A stretch of 64,000 nt of DNA from Mesocentrotus franciscanus. Its lineage: Eukaryota > Echinodermata > Echinoidea > Camarodonta > Strongylocentrotidae. Under the pieces are notes generated by a model, which did not search any database, was not told where the DNA came from, and saw only the letters and a program-made list of their open reading frames with translations. Where the stretch lies: the NCBI GenBank assembly GCA_037976565.1, contig CP137666.1, positions 49,751,271-49,815,270 on the forward strand. The letters are read 5' to 3'. Position 1 is the stretch's first letter. Each line of letters begins with the position of its first letter. The translations under genes were made by a program, and so were the position numbers. Shown in pieces: positions 12,001 through 26,144 of the stretch.

Positions 12001-15000
12001 AAAATAAATTTAACCGAATTAGTCGGTAAGTATATGACATGTACTGTACCACATGATTCAAAAGGCTTCTTGAAAACACATTTAGCCAATTGTCTGAGCT
12101 TCTAGCTGAAATGACACCACCTTAAACAAATATCTACATTATACTTCCTTCCTTTATAGGCCTGTATAACCTTGATTTATGCCGACTTTTTAATTTTCGA
12201 ATCAAAGAAAGGAAATCGTCATACTCATTTTCCTTAATCACGTTTTTGAGGTTGCGCCTTTTATGAATTTCAATGAAAGGAATTAATACGGTATTTCTCC
12301 ATCATCAAAACTATGGGATTTTATCAACCTTTTGTTTGTTGATAGCCTTATAGGCCTATAGTCTTGTAGAGAAAGATAGAGAGAGAGAGAGAGATCATTT
12401 GTAACATATTACCTTTAAGTCTATACATTTGTAAATGATATAAAACATAAGATAAGGAATACGCCATTCGTAATCTAAAATGGTAAAAAAATCAGATGTT
12501 CTAAATTAACAAATATTTCATCATCTTGCAACAAAAGGATCCTAATTCATTTCCCTTGTGTACGTAGTATGATATGAACCTCCAAAATAGTGGCTAGACT
12601 ATATCTGAAGAGGAGAGAGAGGGGAAGAGGTGGAGAGAAAGAAATCAATCAGGATGTTTTCTTGAATAACTCCGGGGTATACATTCCAGCGACCTGCCCG
12701 CCACACATGTAGAAAATTAAACAAGCCCTCAGTCGAACTACTTTGTGCGGAGTTGATGCTCGGGGCCAGACGGCACACAGTAACACAATAAACCCAACGG
12801 GATGCAATGACTTCTAAATTTTGAGAACAAAAACTCAAGTGCATATCATTTCTCCAAATCAATTGTAACGAGCTTCGTTAGCTGAAGAAACAAACTCTAA
12901 ACCTTACCGGGTTCTCAAATTCATAGTTCTTCTTTTTATACCTGGAAACTCTATGCATCCCAAGACTTTTTTTTCCTAAATTGGAAATGCTTGTATATAT
13001 ATTATTTCTTATATTTCTATTATATTTTAAATTGGAAAATTGTTGTCCTTCGGAGACATTTCGTAATAAAAAATGTAATTCTATCTTCCTAGATGATTTT
13101 TTGTCGGAATGTGTGGTCTCGTTTAAGTTCTCACAAATGACAAATGTTGGCTTATTAATAAACTATGATTAAATCCAGACATTGGTTTAGAAAGGAGGGA
13201 GACATCTAAAGAAGATGTCCAGCGCTAAATTACTACTTCTTTACCATATAATTCATAACATGTATAAGTCAATCATAAAAAAAATGAAGCTTGTAAAACA
13301 GAAGGTTCCAAATTTATTGATTTCAACTATTGAAAACCAACATTCACAAACAATAATGAAAGATAAAAATCGAAGATAGTACTCGTACCAGATTTTAATA
13401 TATTAATTTTGTATGAATGGCTTTAGATAAAACTTCATTCTTATAATTGGAAATTATATTAGTGTTTGAAAAATATTAAAATATGCCTAATTCAATATTT
13501 GTTATCATGTATGTGGCAGTTAATGTTGAAATAGCTATTAAACATGTATCACAGCTAGATTATGCTTTTGGATTTATGGGAAGAATATCTCATTTCAAAC
13601 TTTATATTAATGTTTGTGTCACAAAACTTATATTGCATGTAAACTATCAAGATCAATATAACAGTAATAAGCACTTAAATCATGTTTATTTTCCAGTGAT
13701 AAAAGCTTTCTTCAAATAAACAGGCCATTTTGCCGGTTTTATTCTATATCTAATTATGTCGATGGAACATTTTGAAATAAGATGCAGAATAATATAATCA
13801 ACAGTACAGGTCACTCTCGTAAATGCATTTTTCTTTATAGTGAAGTGAGTTATTATAGTATTAAGAAGTGTTTTCAGAGCATGATAGAATTCCCATATCT
13901 ATCAGTTTCTTATTTATCATGTAATATTTTTTCTCTTTGTGCTTATACGTTTTACATTATCTAAGCCTAAGATGTATGTCTAAATATAGAAAAGAGTGAA
14001 AATAATCAAGGATTTCGAAGTTCGAAAGAGCTTCATTGACAGTTAGGAGATAGTGATTACAATATACCTTTCAATCGTAACACATTTTGACAATTTTCGC
14101 CTCGAGTTAGTAATCTTAAAATGTAATCTGATGCAAACTCTGTCGTTCTAAATCATCCATATGTCTGAAGTTTGACATCTTCAGGAATTACAGTTCTAAA
14201 TTGTTTTAATCTGGACTGAAACTTTAAAGACGAATGGAAATTATATCGCAAAGTCTCTGAGAAGTAAGAAAAGAATATTGTTTTTTCTTTCTCTTTCACA
14301 TCCACACACCCCTACACACACACGCACGCATACCCACGCCTACACTCACAGTCCCACCATCATACGCACAAACGCGCTCACGCACATGTACACACACATA
14401 CGCACACACGCATCTCAATACGACTCTTTCTGTCCCTCTTCATTCATTTCACTCTTTTAAACTTTTATACTATTTCAACTATTCATGTACTTTCCCGCCT
14501 ATCCCCCATTCACACGCAGACACACACACGCTCTCTCTCTCTCTCATTTCATATTTAATGTTGAAGCACCTTATACAATATAATGCAAATAAAGTAAACA
14601 TCGTCTTCACGGTCATAGGGGGATGGCAAAACAAGAGCGAATGCCGCAATCAATCTTCAGTAGACCGTCGTAAGTCAATGTTCAATGTACACACATGCAC
14701 GAGCATTCATGATCCCCCATCATCACATCGTATAGTCGCTACAGTTTTTCTCTTCAATTTTGTCCTGGAAATTGGTTGTTGAAACACCCAGGGGTTGGCC
14801 TACTCCTGTTCCAATCTGTCAAGCCTGTTTTCACAACAATAACACAATATTGCAACCCAATTGACAGTAGCTACGTGTCCAAATTTCTGGCGCAGCGGTT
14901 CTCCCAGCGGGAACGCCATCTCAAGCCTCCGTCTTGCCTCGCCCGGCTGCCTGTCTAGCGATGTAGCCTGGTCGTTTCTCGTCTCCGTCTCTCCATCCCT

Positions 15001-17892
15001 CCTCCTCCTCTCTCCTTCTCTCCCATCCGAAAGAAAGGAGCAATTGCTACCCATATTACAATGTCATTTCCACTACAACAGGTGCAGTGGTTTGAAGGTT
15101 TGGACCAACTATTTCTTTTTTAGGGGGATATCCTCCTAATCGCTGTTTTCACCCACGCATTGTTGGTGGTATGTTCATCATAGCACTTCCAAATACTCAA
15201 TCATTGGACGATTTAGATGTCAAAAACTTAGACCATTGGATTTTATGTTTATAAAAAGAACTCTAATTTTCCCCAAGTAAATAAGGTAGACTAGAGACCT
15301 AAGCATGCAGAGTATTCTGATCTTGACACAAAAATTGAGAAGCTGCTTTGACCTTATTGTGCATGAACTATGCATAAAGCTTGGAGATAGAAGAAAGAAA
15401 AAGGTGAATTTATGTCAACTACTTTCATTGTAGAATCATGTAATTGAGAGATGTTGTTATGCAGTAATTACGCTCAAGTTTTTTTGTGGCTGATCTTAAT
15501 ACCACGTTTGGTATGCCTTAACTTCTCTTTAATTTCAGAACGCTGAATTTATGTAGCGCACCCTTGAAATATTAGCCTCAGGTAATCGCATTATAACCCA
15601 AACATATTCACATGTTATTACATACTTCTAATGGCATGCGGTTGTAAGAACTTTTCAGCAGGAGGAATATTTGTGTTTTTCACAAAGTGTTTATATTTTA
15701 GAATCCATTTTTCGTGTTATGTAAGTATTGATGATGTTAACAAAATAATAGTTACTCTGTGTTTTCGTATTCTGCAGAATTAAAAAAAAATCTTAGTAAG
15801 AAGATTCACTGTAGGATATCAAATTCTTTTTAGGAAAATGACGTCTGAAAAAAAAAAGTCATAAACCACAATGTTCATCAAACTAACTGAACAATAGTTA
15901 ATTGGATAAGAAATAATAAATTCATCGATAAAAATGTAAAATCAACGCACTCTTCTTAAATAATTTTCGGATATGAGTTATTTCATCTTCTTACATTCTG
16001 TATTCTGCATTCCGTATTCTGAGAGGGAGCGTAGCGACCAAGCGAAAATGTTCAGTTTACTATTAAAACTTGACATTTTGATCTATGACAGAGCTTATGC
16101 AGTGTTAATAAGTGAATGGATTGTTTTTATGGGGTGAGGTGGGGGGCATGTGCTCCGGCCCCCCTTGGTTTCGCCGGTGGATGCATGGAATCGCTCCAAT
16201 ACTTCACAAGATAGTCACTAGCAACCTCACCGCTGTGTGCGTATGTGCGTGCGTGCTCGTGTCTCGCATGCACGTGGGTAGTCGATGGGTGATGACCTAA
16301 GCATGCTGTGGATAGTAAATCCCAAACAGTCGTGATCGTAACGACAACACAACACCCATAAGAGCATACCTAGACATTACGGGATTTCTCAATAAGACAA
16401 TACACCATACCTCACAGACAGATATGGAGTAGGCCCTATATCAAATGTCGAAAGATGATGATTTCTCAAACTTGAATAAATCAGTTCGCATTTATGTGTT
16501 CATTAAGACATGCCACATCGATTTATACTGTCGAAATAAATTGATATCAATTATTTTGTACATTGTCTTTTCCAAATCGAAGTTCTCTTCTGTAAGAAAC
16601 TCGACTGTCGGTGCCCAGCCATGTTAAGAATGTAAAAGAGAAGGAAGGGTGTGAGAGGGTGAGAAGAGGTGGCACACAATGGAGAAATAAGGCCATGGGG
16701 GGCTGCCAAGCAATTCTATCTGGCCCCCACTTGAGGAGTATTTGAGGTGAAAGCTAAGCGGGATAAAGCGGGCTAAGCCTGCCGGAGGTGATGGCGTCTC
16801 TTTGGCTAGGTGCGAACAGGTATGGTGTCATGATTCTTAGTCCTAGACCCACCGCTGATATATTTGTATTGTTATCCAATGCTTTCCTCTCCTAGCATAG
16901 ATCTCTTTATGAGGTGAAATTGCGTTTCGCTTCGCAAAGAAAGCCCTTTTTAGGACAGCTCTAAACGAAAGGAAAAAGTAATTATTTCCACTTTTCGTTC
17001 GTATTCATCACATTCTTCGCAGTGTCGATTTATGGATGACTGTAATAGGAATTACATAAAACAGTTATCAAGGTCTGCCTAACACCGTCTAGTGTACAGC
17101 GTAAAGAGATACTAACAATCACAAATAAAGAAAATTGCTATTTGTCTCTCCATTTAAAGATGATTTTGCAATATTTGAATTTACATTTGAACACGTCGCC
17201 CACTGTGATTTGATGGTAGGCCTACATTGATTTAAAAACCCTGCTACTCTTCTGATATCCTTAATTTCAAATATTTCCTTTTTACGATGTTGATCTTCTA
17301 TAAAATCTAGCATTATGCCGAACTACACATTTTCATAAGTTAATCATAAACAGAGCATTATGGATAGCTAATATTCTGGTAAACTCATGCTTCACATATA
17401 GACGAACATCGTAAAACTGACTTTCTACCCCTCTTGAGCATCAACCAACTCAAGTGACCATAATGTTATTGCTCTTATATTCGCCTGTCAACTATTTTAA
17501 AAGTTCATATTTCAAACTGAACAGATGTGGTGCTTTTCCTTGTCAAATGTTCGTACGTTCCCTCGCACACACAAATATGTAATGTAGGCCTAGTAGTCTA
17601 TGCCACCGGGCGATACGGGGATATATACTGCGCAAAAAAAGGACAAGTTTGAACAGGTGAATAGCCTGTTTCACACATGAGAAGTGCAGATAATTATATG
17701 GTATATTTTTAGTATCATTTACTGGAGTGTAACTTTGTTTTTTGCATTTTTTGTGCATGGCATTCCTTTAATGAAATTAAGCTGTTGGAGTGGCTATTTC
17801 ACATCTTTGCTAATTTACCAATTTCCTTACAAAAACTCGAGTGTATGTGACATTTACAACAACAGAAGACAAAACAAACAAAAACATAGATG
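9001..17892. other. Gene-free AT-rich stretch
   Basis: I found no exon, RNA gene or datable mobile element. Simple repeats occur at about 11641-11740 (CT-rich), 12370-12394 (GA) and 14290-14420 (degenerate CA). A similar context (TTTTTAAAAC with ATCATCATCAGGATATAA some 30 bases on) occurs at 9475-9535 and 10685-10735 and may be two relics of one old repeat. A GC-richer patch at 16690-16810 is unidentified. Confidence 0.5.
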
Positions 17893-18105
17893 GACAGGCG
17901 CAATGGCGCAGTGGTAGAGCAGTGGTCTCGTAACCGGGAGGTCCCGGGTTCGAAGCCAAGTCGATGCGCTTGTGCTCTTTGGTAAGGCATTAATCCTCAT
18001 TATCAAGTCCCTCGGAGAGAGGACATACAGCCGTCGGTCCCCTGGCTGCTTATACTTACAAGCATACTTATGCTTTCTTAGCAGTCAGGTTAAACTAACA
18101 CACAG
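17893..18105 (+). repeat. tRNA-headed SINE, full-length copy
   Basis: A complete RNA polymerase III type head is visible. Box A is TGGCGCAGTGG (17904-17914) and box B is GGTTCGAAGCC (17947-17957), with a tRNA-like anticodon region GGTCTCGTAACC between them. The tRNA-unrelated body contains TTTGGTAAGGCATTAATCC and GGTCCCCTGGCTGCTTA, and ends near CTTAGCAGTCAGG. Further copies of this family lie in EDEM1 intron 2 (46110-48015, split) and intron 5 (51059-51260), both on the minus strand. The absence of a tRNA 3' half and acceptor stem, plus the shared body, marks it as a SINE and not a tRNA gene. Confidence 0.85.
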
Positions 18106-18581
18106 TCAGTATTGTTTTAAGGCCATTTTAAGACTCAAAAAAGGAAAATGAAAGATATCGGTTATCATGAATGTCGTAAAACGAATCACACCAACAAAAA
18201 ACAAATTCTGTGACACCATCTCTTTAACTCACATCTTCAGAAGATGAATTAATTCAAAAAGTCCATCTTATAACTTCTACTATTCAAGATCAACTATTAG
18301 GACTGTCATAGAGCTACGCGTGGCATTCAGATGTCATTCAAATTTATCATACGAAAAAGAAACAACCGCTTATTATTTTGTAAAATTGATGATGGCAAAC
18401 ACACACAGATAGAATGATAGAACGGGTGTAGATGGGTGTTTGTGTGTGTAGGTGTATGCGTATGCGTGTGTATGAGAGAGGGAGAGAGAGAGAGAGAGAG
18501 AGAGAGCATGACCTGAGAAATGGGGGAGAATGAGAGAGCCATGGAAGAGGGAAAGTGAAAAATTGACTGAGATTTTGTTCA

Positions 18582-18614
<33 letters not shown>

Positions 18615-20803
18615 GGGGAGAAGGGGGTAGAAAAGGATTAATTATATGCATAAAAAGATACCCAAGAAGCAAATGGAAAGAATACCTCTTAATCTTGTAT
18701 GAAAAGAGTGATTCTTTCTGCCTTTTCATATAGCTTCAATGAATGGCATCGACAACCTGTCATAAAGGTGACGGATACCTCAACGTAGGAAACAGAATAA
18801 TCAAATATTGAAATAAAAGATTGTGACTTTTTCTTCTTAAAAAAACAACACGCTAACCAGGTTCTTTGGTTCCGACCTCCTTTCGAGGCCGAATTAGCCC
18901 CATCCTGTGAGGCGGGCTTAGTGCTCTTCTCTAGCAGTCTACCGCCCAAGGCGCGGGGCAAGGAATGCGGTTAGCACGCTGGCGCTGCCTCGAGCTAGCA
19001 TGGCCGGCCATCCACTGTACTGTGCATGGATGATGAATGCCTTTATACCCCTTCCCTACTTAACGAGACGCTTGAAGGGAAAACGATGAAAAATAAATAG
19101 TTTCCAAGAACATTGACCTACACTTTCATTAACATCGGGTTATACAGGCGTCCAAATCGAATTTATGAATCCATACTTATCTCAGGCCAAAGGACATACT
19201 GAGAAGTTCAAGATATTTGAAAGTTCAGTTAAAAGATTCAAATTTAAAGAAACTTTTTACTAAATTTGAATTACAAAACGGATTTAACACGGATTAAACG
19301 TGACAACAAATTATGTTGTAGTATAGTAGAGTCTGCATCATGAGACAGATACGTTAATTCTTATCGATGAACTTTGAATATAGAAGATTTACATCCTCTG
19401 TACCACTCCCCAATCCAGAGATCATTAGAAATTTATGCTTCCACAATATATGTATAGATAGGTACATACCCTGACACCCCTCCCACCAAAACAAGAAGAA
19501 ATTAAATCTTTATCCGGACTATCCTCTTGAATCATACAATGGCCCAACAAACAATTTATCCGGGACCGGCCAACCCACACAGAAATGATAAAATATCTTC
19601 AGTCGGACTACGGGCTGACCCTCCCCGGTTACAATTCGATTACGGCTGTCAAAATAAGGATATGTATCAAGTGAACAAAAATACTTTGAGATTTCTTGAG
19701 TCAAAGTAATCATCCAATTTGTCAAGGAGGGCTTCATTGCTTGTGATGCCTTCCAATGTTTGCTTCGTATATGATAGCTTTCAAATTTGATTCAAATAGG
19801 TGGACCCCCGCTTTGCCAAATAAATACGAAATCTTCATACACTTGGGATGGGTGGTTTTGGACGTGGCCTTAATTGAATGGTGAGAAAATAAGGCAGAAA
19901 ATAGCAAAATAAAATTTATATTTTATTTTATATTAGTTTGATAGGAACTTTTAGATGTTGAAATGAGTGTCAATAAATAACTCCTTCCTTTTTTGTTCTG
20001 CTAAATTACTGACATTTTCATCAGAGGATGGCATGCCATAACTCTTACTAATCGACTGAGAGATACTGTGTTAGTGTTTTTAAAACTGTGCAAGGTTCAT
20101 CGCACTTATATTAATAAACATTTCATTTACATTAATTTACAATTTACAATTTAATTCCCGACAATTAAAGAATAAGAATATGTTCTCTTGTCGAGCAATG
20201 AATCAGGTTGAAATTAAAGTATGATCTAAGCTTTACTTATAACGGCTCTTACTGTGTGTGCCAGAGTAGTTTGAGTAATAGATTCAGTTATGCCACCATT
20301 AGGAAGGAGAGAATCACATTTTCACCCTACGTGCTTTAAAAATCATCACCAGTAAAGTGGTTTTAAAGATAGGTTACGGTGCAAGACAGGAATAATGCAG
20401 TAAATAATAAACGTCATTATCCAAAATGATAGTTTGACGATGGCGGGTGTTGTAATGTGACGTCATTACGTATACTTGCTATATCATCAAACGTGGATAG
20501 GATTAGACAATATTTCAACATGTATAGATGACGTCATCATTACTTTCTTCTGTGATCACCTGCCGTTTTCTGTACAGTTTTTGAAGGGTAGTAGAAATAA
20601 AGAATCTGATTTGTATAAGTAGTTTATTTATAGAGGAAGAACACTATTATTGTTCAAAATGTTTACCCCAAATATTTACAGTTGCGTATTTCCTATTCGC
20701 AGTATGGAAATAAAGGTTTTAGAAAATAACAATTATATTAAGGTCTCTGATTTTCGGCCTGTATATTCTTGCAACTATCCCTGCGATGACGGAAAGGTAT
20801 TAA
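18106..20803. other. Non-coding stretch with GA repeats and a GC-rich patch
   Basis: No gene is supported. Two long (GA)n runs lie at 18474-18506 and 18588-18620. A compact, CpG-containing patch at about 18860-19020 stands out from its AT-rich surroundings, but no motif in it could be assigned. Confidence 0.45.
18474..18620. repeat. Two (GA)n microsatellites
   Basis: Perfect GA runs at 18474-18506 and 18588-18620 are separated by about 80 bp of unique sequence. Confidence 0.95.
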
Positions 20804-20825
20804 CAATAATAATAATAATAATGAT

Positions 20826-20859
<34 letters not shown>

Positions 20860-20866
20860 TCAATAA
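20804..20866. repeat. (AAT)n microsatellite
   Basis: A run of about 60 bp of AAT/ATA repeats. It gives long poly-isoleucine frames on both strands that are not genes. Confidence 0.95.
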
Positions 20867-21006
20867 TGAAAACAGTGAAAATACTAATAATAATGATACT
20901 AATAATAATGATAATTACAACAACAACAAAGAGACAAAAATGACAATTTTGAGGAATATAACTGGACTTATTTAGCAAAATTTTCCTGAAGATACACATA
21001 GCTGAA

Positions 21007-21225
21007 TTACCCCAGCTGTACTCAAGCTTCCCTGACAAATAAGGCGCTAGAGTATTTGAGGAAATTAATTCAATCGGTTAACCGTTTACTTCACCTGGGT
21101 TGAGAGCGGGAAATACAGAAAAATGCCCTGCCAAAGGATGTTAGTGACATGGCAGAGACTCGAACCAGGAACCCAGGTAGGGTCAGATGCAGGATTAAAT
21201 GTCTTGATTAAAGACTAACCAACAT
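21007..21225 (-). repeat. Degenerate tRNA-type SINE relic
   Basis: On the minus strand, a box-B-like CTGGTTCGAGTCTC (near 21155) is followed by a body with ACTAACATCCTTTGGCAGGG and CAACCCAGGTGAAGTAAACG. The body is recognisably the same class as the SINE at 52730-52984, which has CACTAACGTCCTCTGGCAAG at the same place. Box A is decayed and the 5' end is approximate. Confidence 0.6.
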
Positions 21226-23662
21226 GACTTTTTGGGACGTGGGCATGGTGGGGAGTAGTTGAAGATAGGAGAGGGGGTGTTTGCTTGGTCAAGACGCGAC
21301 GAGTGAGTTCTTAATTCACTGAGTAAATCAATAACTTCCTGAGTGGATAATAAGGAGGAGCACGCAGGATAAACAGATTACAGACCAGCGTAAACGGTTA
21401 GGTAAATCTAGCACAATCGTCATAATTCAAATCCTCTCAAGTGTGTTTGTAAGATGATCCAAACTGACTGACACCGAGATGACTGAAGATGAATTATATT
21501 CTCTGTAATGTTTTAGTTTTCTTTTCGTGTATCTTTTGCATTTTCTCTCTCCATAAAACAAGGTCTTATCTTTAACATATTCACTGCAATCTATGCTTAT
21601 ATGGACTTTTTATTTGTATTAGATAATCTAGGAAGTTTATTGTTACTAACTACTATGAATTGGGATGTAAGACACATAAAACAGTGTATATCTTTTAGAT
21701 AATTCAGATCATATTAATCATCTCATTGACAGGATTAGTTCCATCAGTAACTGTACAAAATCTTGCTGGTCATTTTTTCCCTTCCATAACTTTGGATAAA
21801 ATTCCCCATCCCCTATGAAACACTTTTAAGTCGTAGGCGAACATTTAATATTAGGAACCCTCCAACGTCAACGACATCTTCGAACGAATTGCCGGCAAAT
21901 CTTCCCGCCTCTCTCAGTACAACAAGTACACGTTACACACTTTTTTTATTTTTTATTTTTTTAAGCAATTTTGTTTTATTTCTCCAAATGTGTAATACAA
22001 TCAATAACATACAATTGAATAAAATAAACGTTTTCAATATTGATTGCTTATACATAAACATAATTAAACAAAAACTTATTTGCAGTATATATAACTTAGC
22101 AACAAGTAAAATTACCTAAACATAATATATATGTCAATTGTAAATGTTATTCACTTATATAAAAAAAAAAACTTAAACAAATCTGGAAGTAATTTTACTG
22201 GAACAAAGCCTGCTCCTCCCTGCCCCCCTCCCTCACACAAACACCCCCACCCGCCCACACACATACTCACCCACCCACCCACCCCACACACACTACTCAC
22301 TCAGTGGATGTCTGCTAACATTCTTAACTCAAGAAAAATATACTACACACAATCATGTATAACTGTATAAATGTCACCCCCCTCCGTTGTTGCTACGCAT
22401 TGGACAATGCATAGCGGTCATGTGATGCGAAGTTTACGCCATTTGAGCAAAATTGTCCGAAATCTCTTAATAAGGGGGTTAACTTCTCTCTTTGAATGTG
22501 ACACTTTCGTGTGTATGATTAAGATAGGTTAAGATATAGTTTTCTAAAATTAAAGATTCAGGTGGTATACGTAAGCTAATGACAAATTACCATTTGAAAG
22601 AGAGTCACGTCTTGTAAAAATCAAAAATCAAATGACACACCATGATGAATCTATAGCAAAGGATCTCTACTTTCCAAGATTAGTCTCTGTAATTATGTCC
22701 TTTTTATGTCGTAAAACCATCACAAATTCCTCGGCGAATTTAGCACAACTATGAAGGACAAAGTTCTACAAATGTTGTATTCAACAAATATTTAAATGAA
22801 CGACCCTTTTCATCTACTTCAGGAAAACCTTAGTAACCCCGTGCTTATCCCCATAGGGAAATCACGTTGATTTCCTTTTCAAATTGAAACCATTTACTCA
22901 TATCAGACAGAGGATTAACAGGGAGGTTTTATCAGAAAATGAAGAGATGACGTGACTGTATGCTCGTCAAGTCTTCAGTGTCATTTTGAAGATGATTCAT
23001 TGTCCTATTACTTCTTTCAATAGTTGTGTGGTCTGATATAAAGTTTGATTATATCATCTTTTTTTGTCTCGAACGCCAACCTTTCAACTTGTCCTATATT
23101 TCTTACATGTTGATATTTCAATGAACATCTTAAGTTTATGATATAAGGTATATTAATCTTAGTTTAATAATTAACAACGTTGGCTACTGTGAGCATCTTT
23201 TATGGGGCTACTCTAACATAATAACGACAAACATGGTATTTACTTTCCCAAATTGTTTCCTTTTTGTTTCATATCCCACGTATACTTGTTTCTGGAGTCC
23301 AGAATAGTTATTGCTCAGTGCTATATAGTTGTTATTATTTTATCCTTACTGGGCGTTAATATATTTTATCCTTGCTTTATTCATGTATAAGCCTATTTTG
23401 GTTCTCCCGAATGTGCAATACTATTGCCTACCTATTGCCAAAGAATGTCCCTTCCTGAATTGGTAAAAGGTAGCACTAAAATGCCCTTGATGTTAACAAA
23501 TATCGGAAGGCCCTCGTGTGGCATACGAGCCATTTTTTTATGTACCTGAGACTAGTGACACACATTTAAATGTTTCAGATAAAGACTCATTGTGAACATA
23601 CTTCCTTCCATTTTTCCCACTAGAACCTAAAAAAGAAGCTAAGATTAAAAATATATATATAT
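21226..23662. other. Gene-free AT-rich stretch
   Basis: No coding exon is supported. A C-rich degenerate (CCCA)n tract lies at about 22220-22300. A compact stem-loop at 22392-22415 pairs GCTACGCATTG with CAATGCATAGC; no function is evident. Confidence 0.45.
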
Positions 23663-24770
23663 ATTACGTCTTCAGGTTTGGTTGAGAGCTCCAGACAGAA
23701 ACAGACTAGACTAACAAATTTTCCAGGAAGAAAACTTTATTTCGACTTTTCGATGTGTGTGGCCTATGTTTATGTTTTATCTGTATTCATATTCGGATGA
23801 ATGTGATAACCACACATTATATTTATACAAATAAAGCTAAATGGGAACATTCGTGCGTCTATTTCATAATATGCGCCACATTATTCTGTCAGAATCCTCT
23901 TAAAGAACAAAATGATGTCAAAGCTAATTCTTTTGACACAAAAGGGAACTGAACATTCAGACCCTTTTCCACGGGATATCAAGTCCTACCCACACGAGTT
24001 TATTTGTGGAAGTGAAACGAAATGTTCAATCTCCATTTCTATCATGATTCTTGAAACAATCAACGTGCCGAAACGAAAAATGAGTTGTCGCGCTGAAATT
24101 TATTTCCTTGACACATGCTGAAAATTATTAAGGTGCTTTCTTTTTCTAGGTTTGATGTTGGCATATTTCTTGCGCGTTGAATGAAATAAGTTTTGACGTG
24201 GCCTAAAATGACTGCAGATGCTTTGAACACGGGAAACCATTCGACAAGGCCAGTCGGTGAACGAGGGAATTGAGATTAGACGGAGAGATGACGGTGGAAT
24301 GAGACGGAAGTGTGAAAATTGTATCCCATGTGCGAAGGTGTATGTAGAAGGTATATGTAGAAGGAGCACGGAGAAAATCATATCGTGCTTCTGCAATAAG
24401 GGGGCTTTTTTTAATTTTAAAAACCTACTTTTACCAGATGTCTTTTGACGGGGATAAGTTATCAGGGGAAGTTTCTGAAGTTTTGTATCTATCAACAGCG
24501 ATCAACTAAAGTGAATATGGTATAATGGGAATATTCGTTGACGATGAAAAAAAGCCCTGTAAAATCACTACTGGAAACGAGTATACAGCACTTAAAATAA
24601 CTGTTTTTCAAAGTACAAAGAACGATGGAACTGCAACGAGGCCACACACATCGAAAAGTCGAAATAACAAAATTTTATAACAAATCCTATGCAAAGTTTT
24701 CTTCCTGAAATATTTGATAATCTTGGCTGTTTCTGGAGGCGGAGCTCTCAACCAACCCTGAAGACGTAAT
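23663..24770. mobile_element. 1.1-kb element with ~100-130 bp terminal inverted repeats, no transposase
   Basis: The left end (23663-23764) starts ATTACGTCTTCAGG and ends with GATGTGTGTGGCC. The right end (24640-24770) is its reverse complement, starting GGCCACACACATCG and ending CCTGAAGACGTAAT. Shared blocks include TTGGTTGAGAGCTCC, CAGGAAGAAAACTTT and ATTTCGACTTTTCGATGTG. The right arm carries about 25 extra bases. The interior (about 870 bp) has no frame resembling a transposase, so this looks like a non-autonomous DNA transposon. A left-flanking (AT)n run prevents calling the target duplication. The superfamily is not assigned. Confidence 0.75.
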
Positions 24771-26144
24771 GTAGATATCTCTCAACAGGCAGAAAGGCGA
24801 AGAGAGCCAGAACGAACGCATTCATCTCCAATGACCCGGGCATGACACTGTTACAGTCCCACAGTATCATGGGAGTTTTGTGAAGACGAGCATGGTATGA
24901 AGGGAGAGAGATGGATGTATATACAGAGAAAATAGCATAACATTTATTAGCTAATGATGGGCGAATAAACCAGAGAATAGGAGGTACGAAGAGAGAGAGA
25001 GAGAGGGGGTGGTGGTGAAAATGACATTCTGTTTACTTTATAATGATTTGATAATGTAGAGGCTTTGATGAAAATCACGGGAAGTCCTTATGTCATTATA
25101 CTACAAAAATAAAATTACAAAAAAGGCCAATACACAAAAATAATCAGAAGTCAAAGAATTCAAAGATAGCAGAATGATAAGAAAACAGCAATTGATCACT
25201 GTCAAATCACGAAAACACATCAGACAGCGAATGAGTATTGGTAATCCTTATTATGTGGGTGAACATGAGTAATCATGGTGATGTTTCCTATTCCTATCCT
25301 AAGCTCAATCTAATTCCCCTACAGCACTGGTGATGCTAAATTGCTCCTTCTTTCCGAACCAACCTTTCGCGTTCAAGTCTCGTCATACAATCAAGATATA
25401 AGTCGGATATGAATACGGGAGAACGCATCTAGTACAAACATAAACTATGAATTCACTGGTCAAGAGATGGAATCTCCCTTGTGACACCTCATAAAGCAGT
25501 AAAGTAAAATTGAATTAGACAGCCATTCAACAACATCATCCGTTTTGAATATTTATCGGTCATACTTACACAACAGCATGCACCGTGTTGTGAGTTTTTT
25601 TTTAAATAAATTACTCACCATGCCAACTGTATCATAAAATCTAGACAATGAGACGATGGTTTACAATTTTGAGGAAGAAAACTGGGAATAGGAATTAATA
25701 ACAAAACTGAATGACGAAAAATGATGTGATAATCCTAGAAGACCAATGTGTGCACTTAGATATTCTAACTGTCGGAGCAGGATATGGAAGTCAGTTAGAA
25801 ATATCTGTTATTTTCAGAAGGTGTACCTAATCAACCGATCAGGCAGGTTTTTAGGATATCTTGTATAAAGAAGCTTTAATTACCTTATCACTATACAATT
25901 AAGATATTTCTGAATATTACAACAATCGAAGTGTACTGTCGACTTTTCAATTATGTTAAGCAATGTATATAGGTAAAGACCAGTTTGGGAAACGCTCCTC
26001 TCTCAAAAAATTAAACTACATTACCAATCATGTGAAATAATATGTTTTGACTAATACGTGATGATACAAATTTTGCCGGGAAACCGCCTACTAATTGATA
26101 TATTGGTAAATTATTATATCTATTGGGACCAAATAGATATCGCG
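24771..26144. other. Non-coding stretch
   Basis: No gene or defined repeat is supported, apart from a short GA run near 24988-25008. Confidence 0.45.

Noticed and set aside
12599..12862. Minus-strand frame considered as the Wnt7 signal-peptide exon
   Set aside because: It has a hydrophobic patch, but no phase-2 donor in the right place and no Wnt similarity.
17893..17965. A tRNA gene with a Thr-like CGT anticodon
   Set aside because: Boxes A and B are intact, but the acceptor stem does not close and the sequence runs into a SINE body shared by three copies.
20650..21038. Poly-isoleucine frames on both strands
   Set aside because: Produced by the (AAT)n microsatellite.
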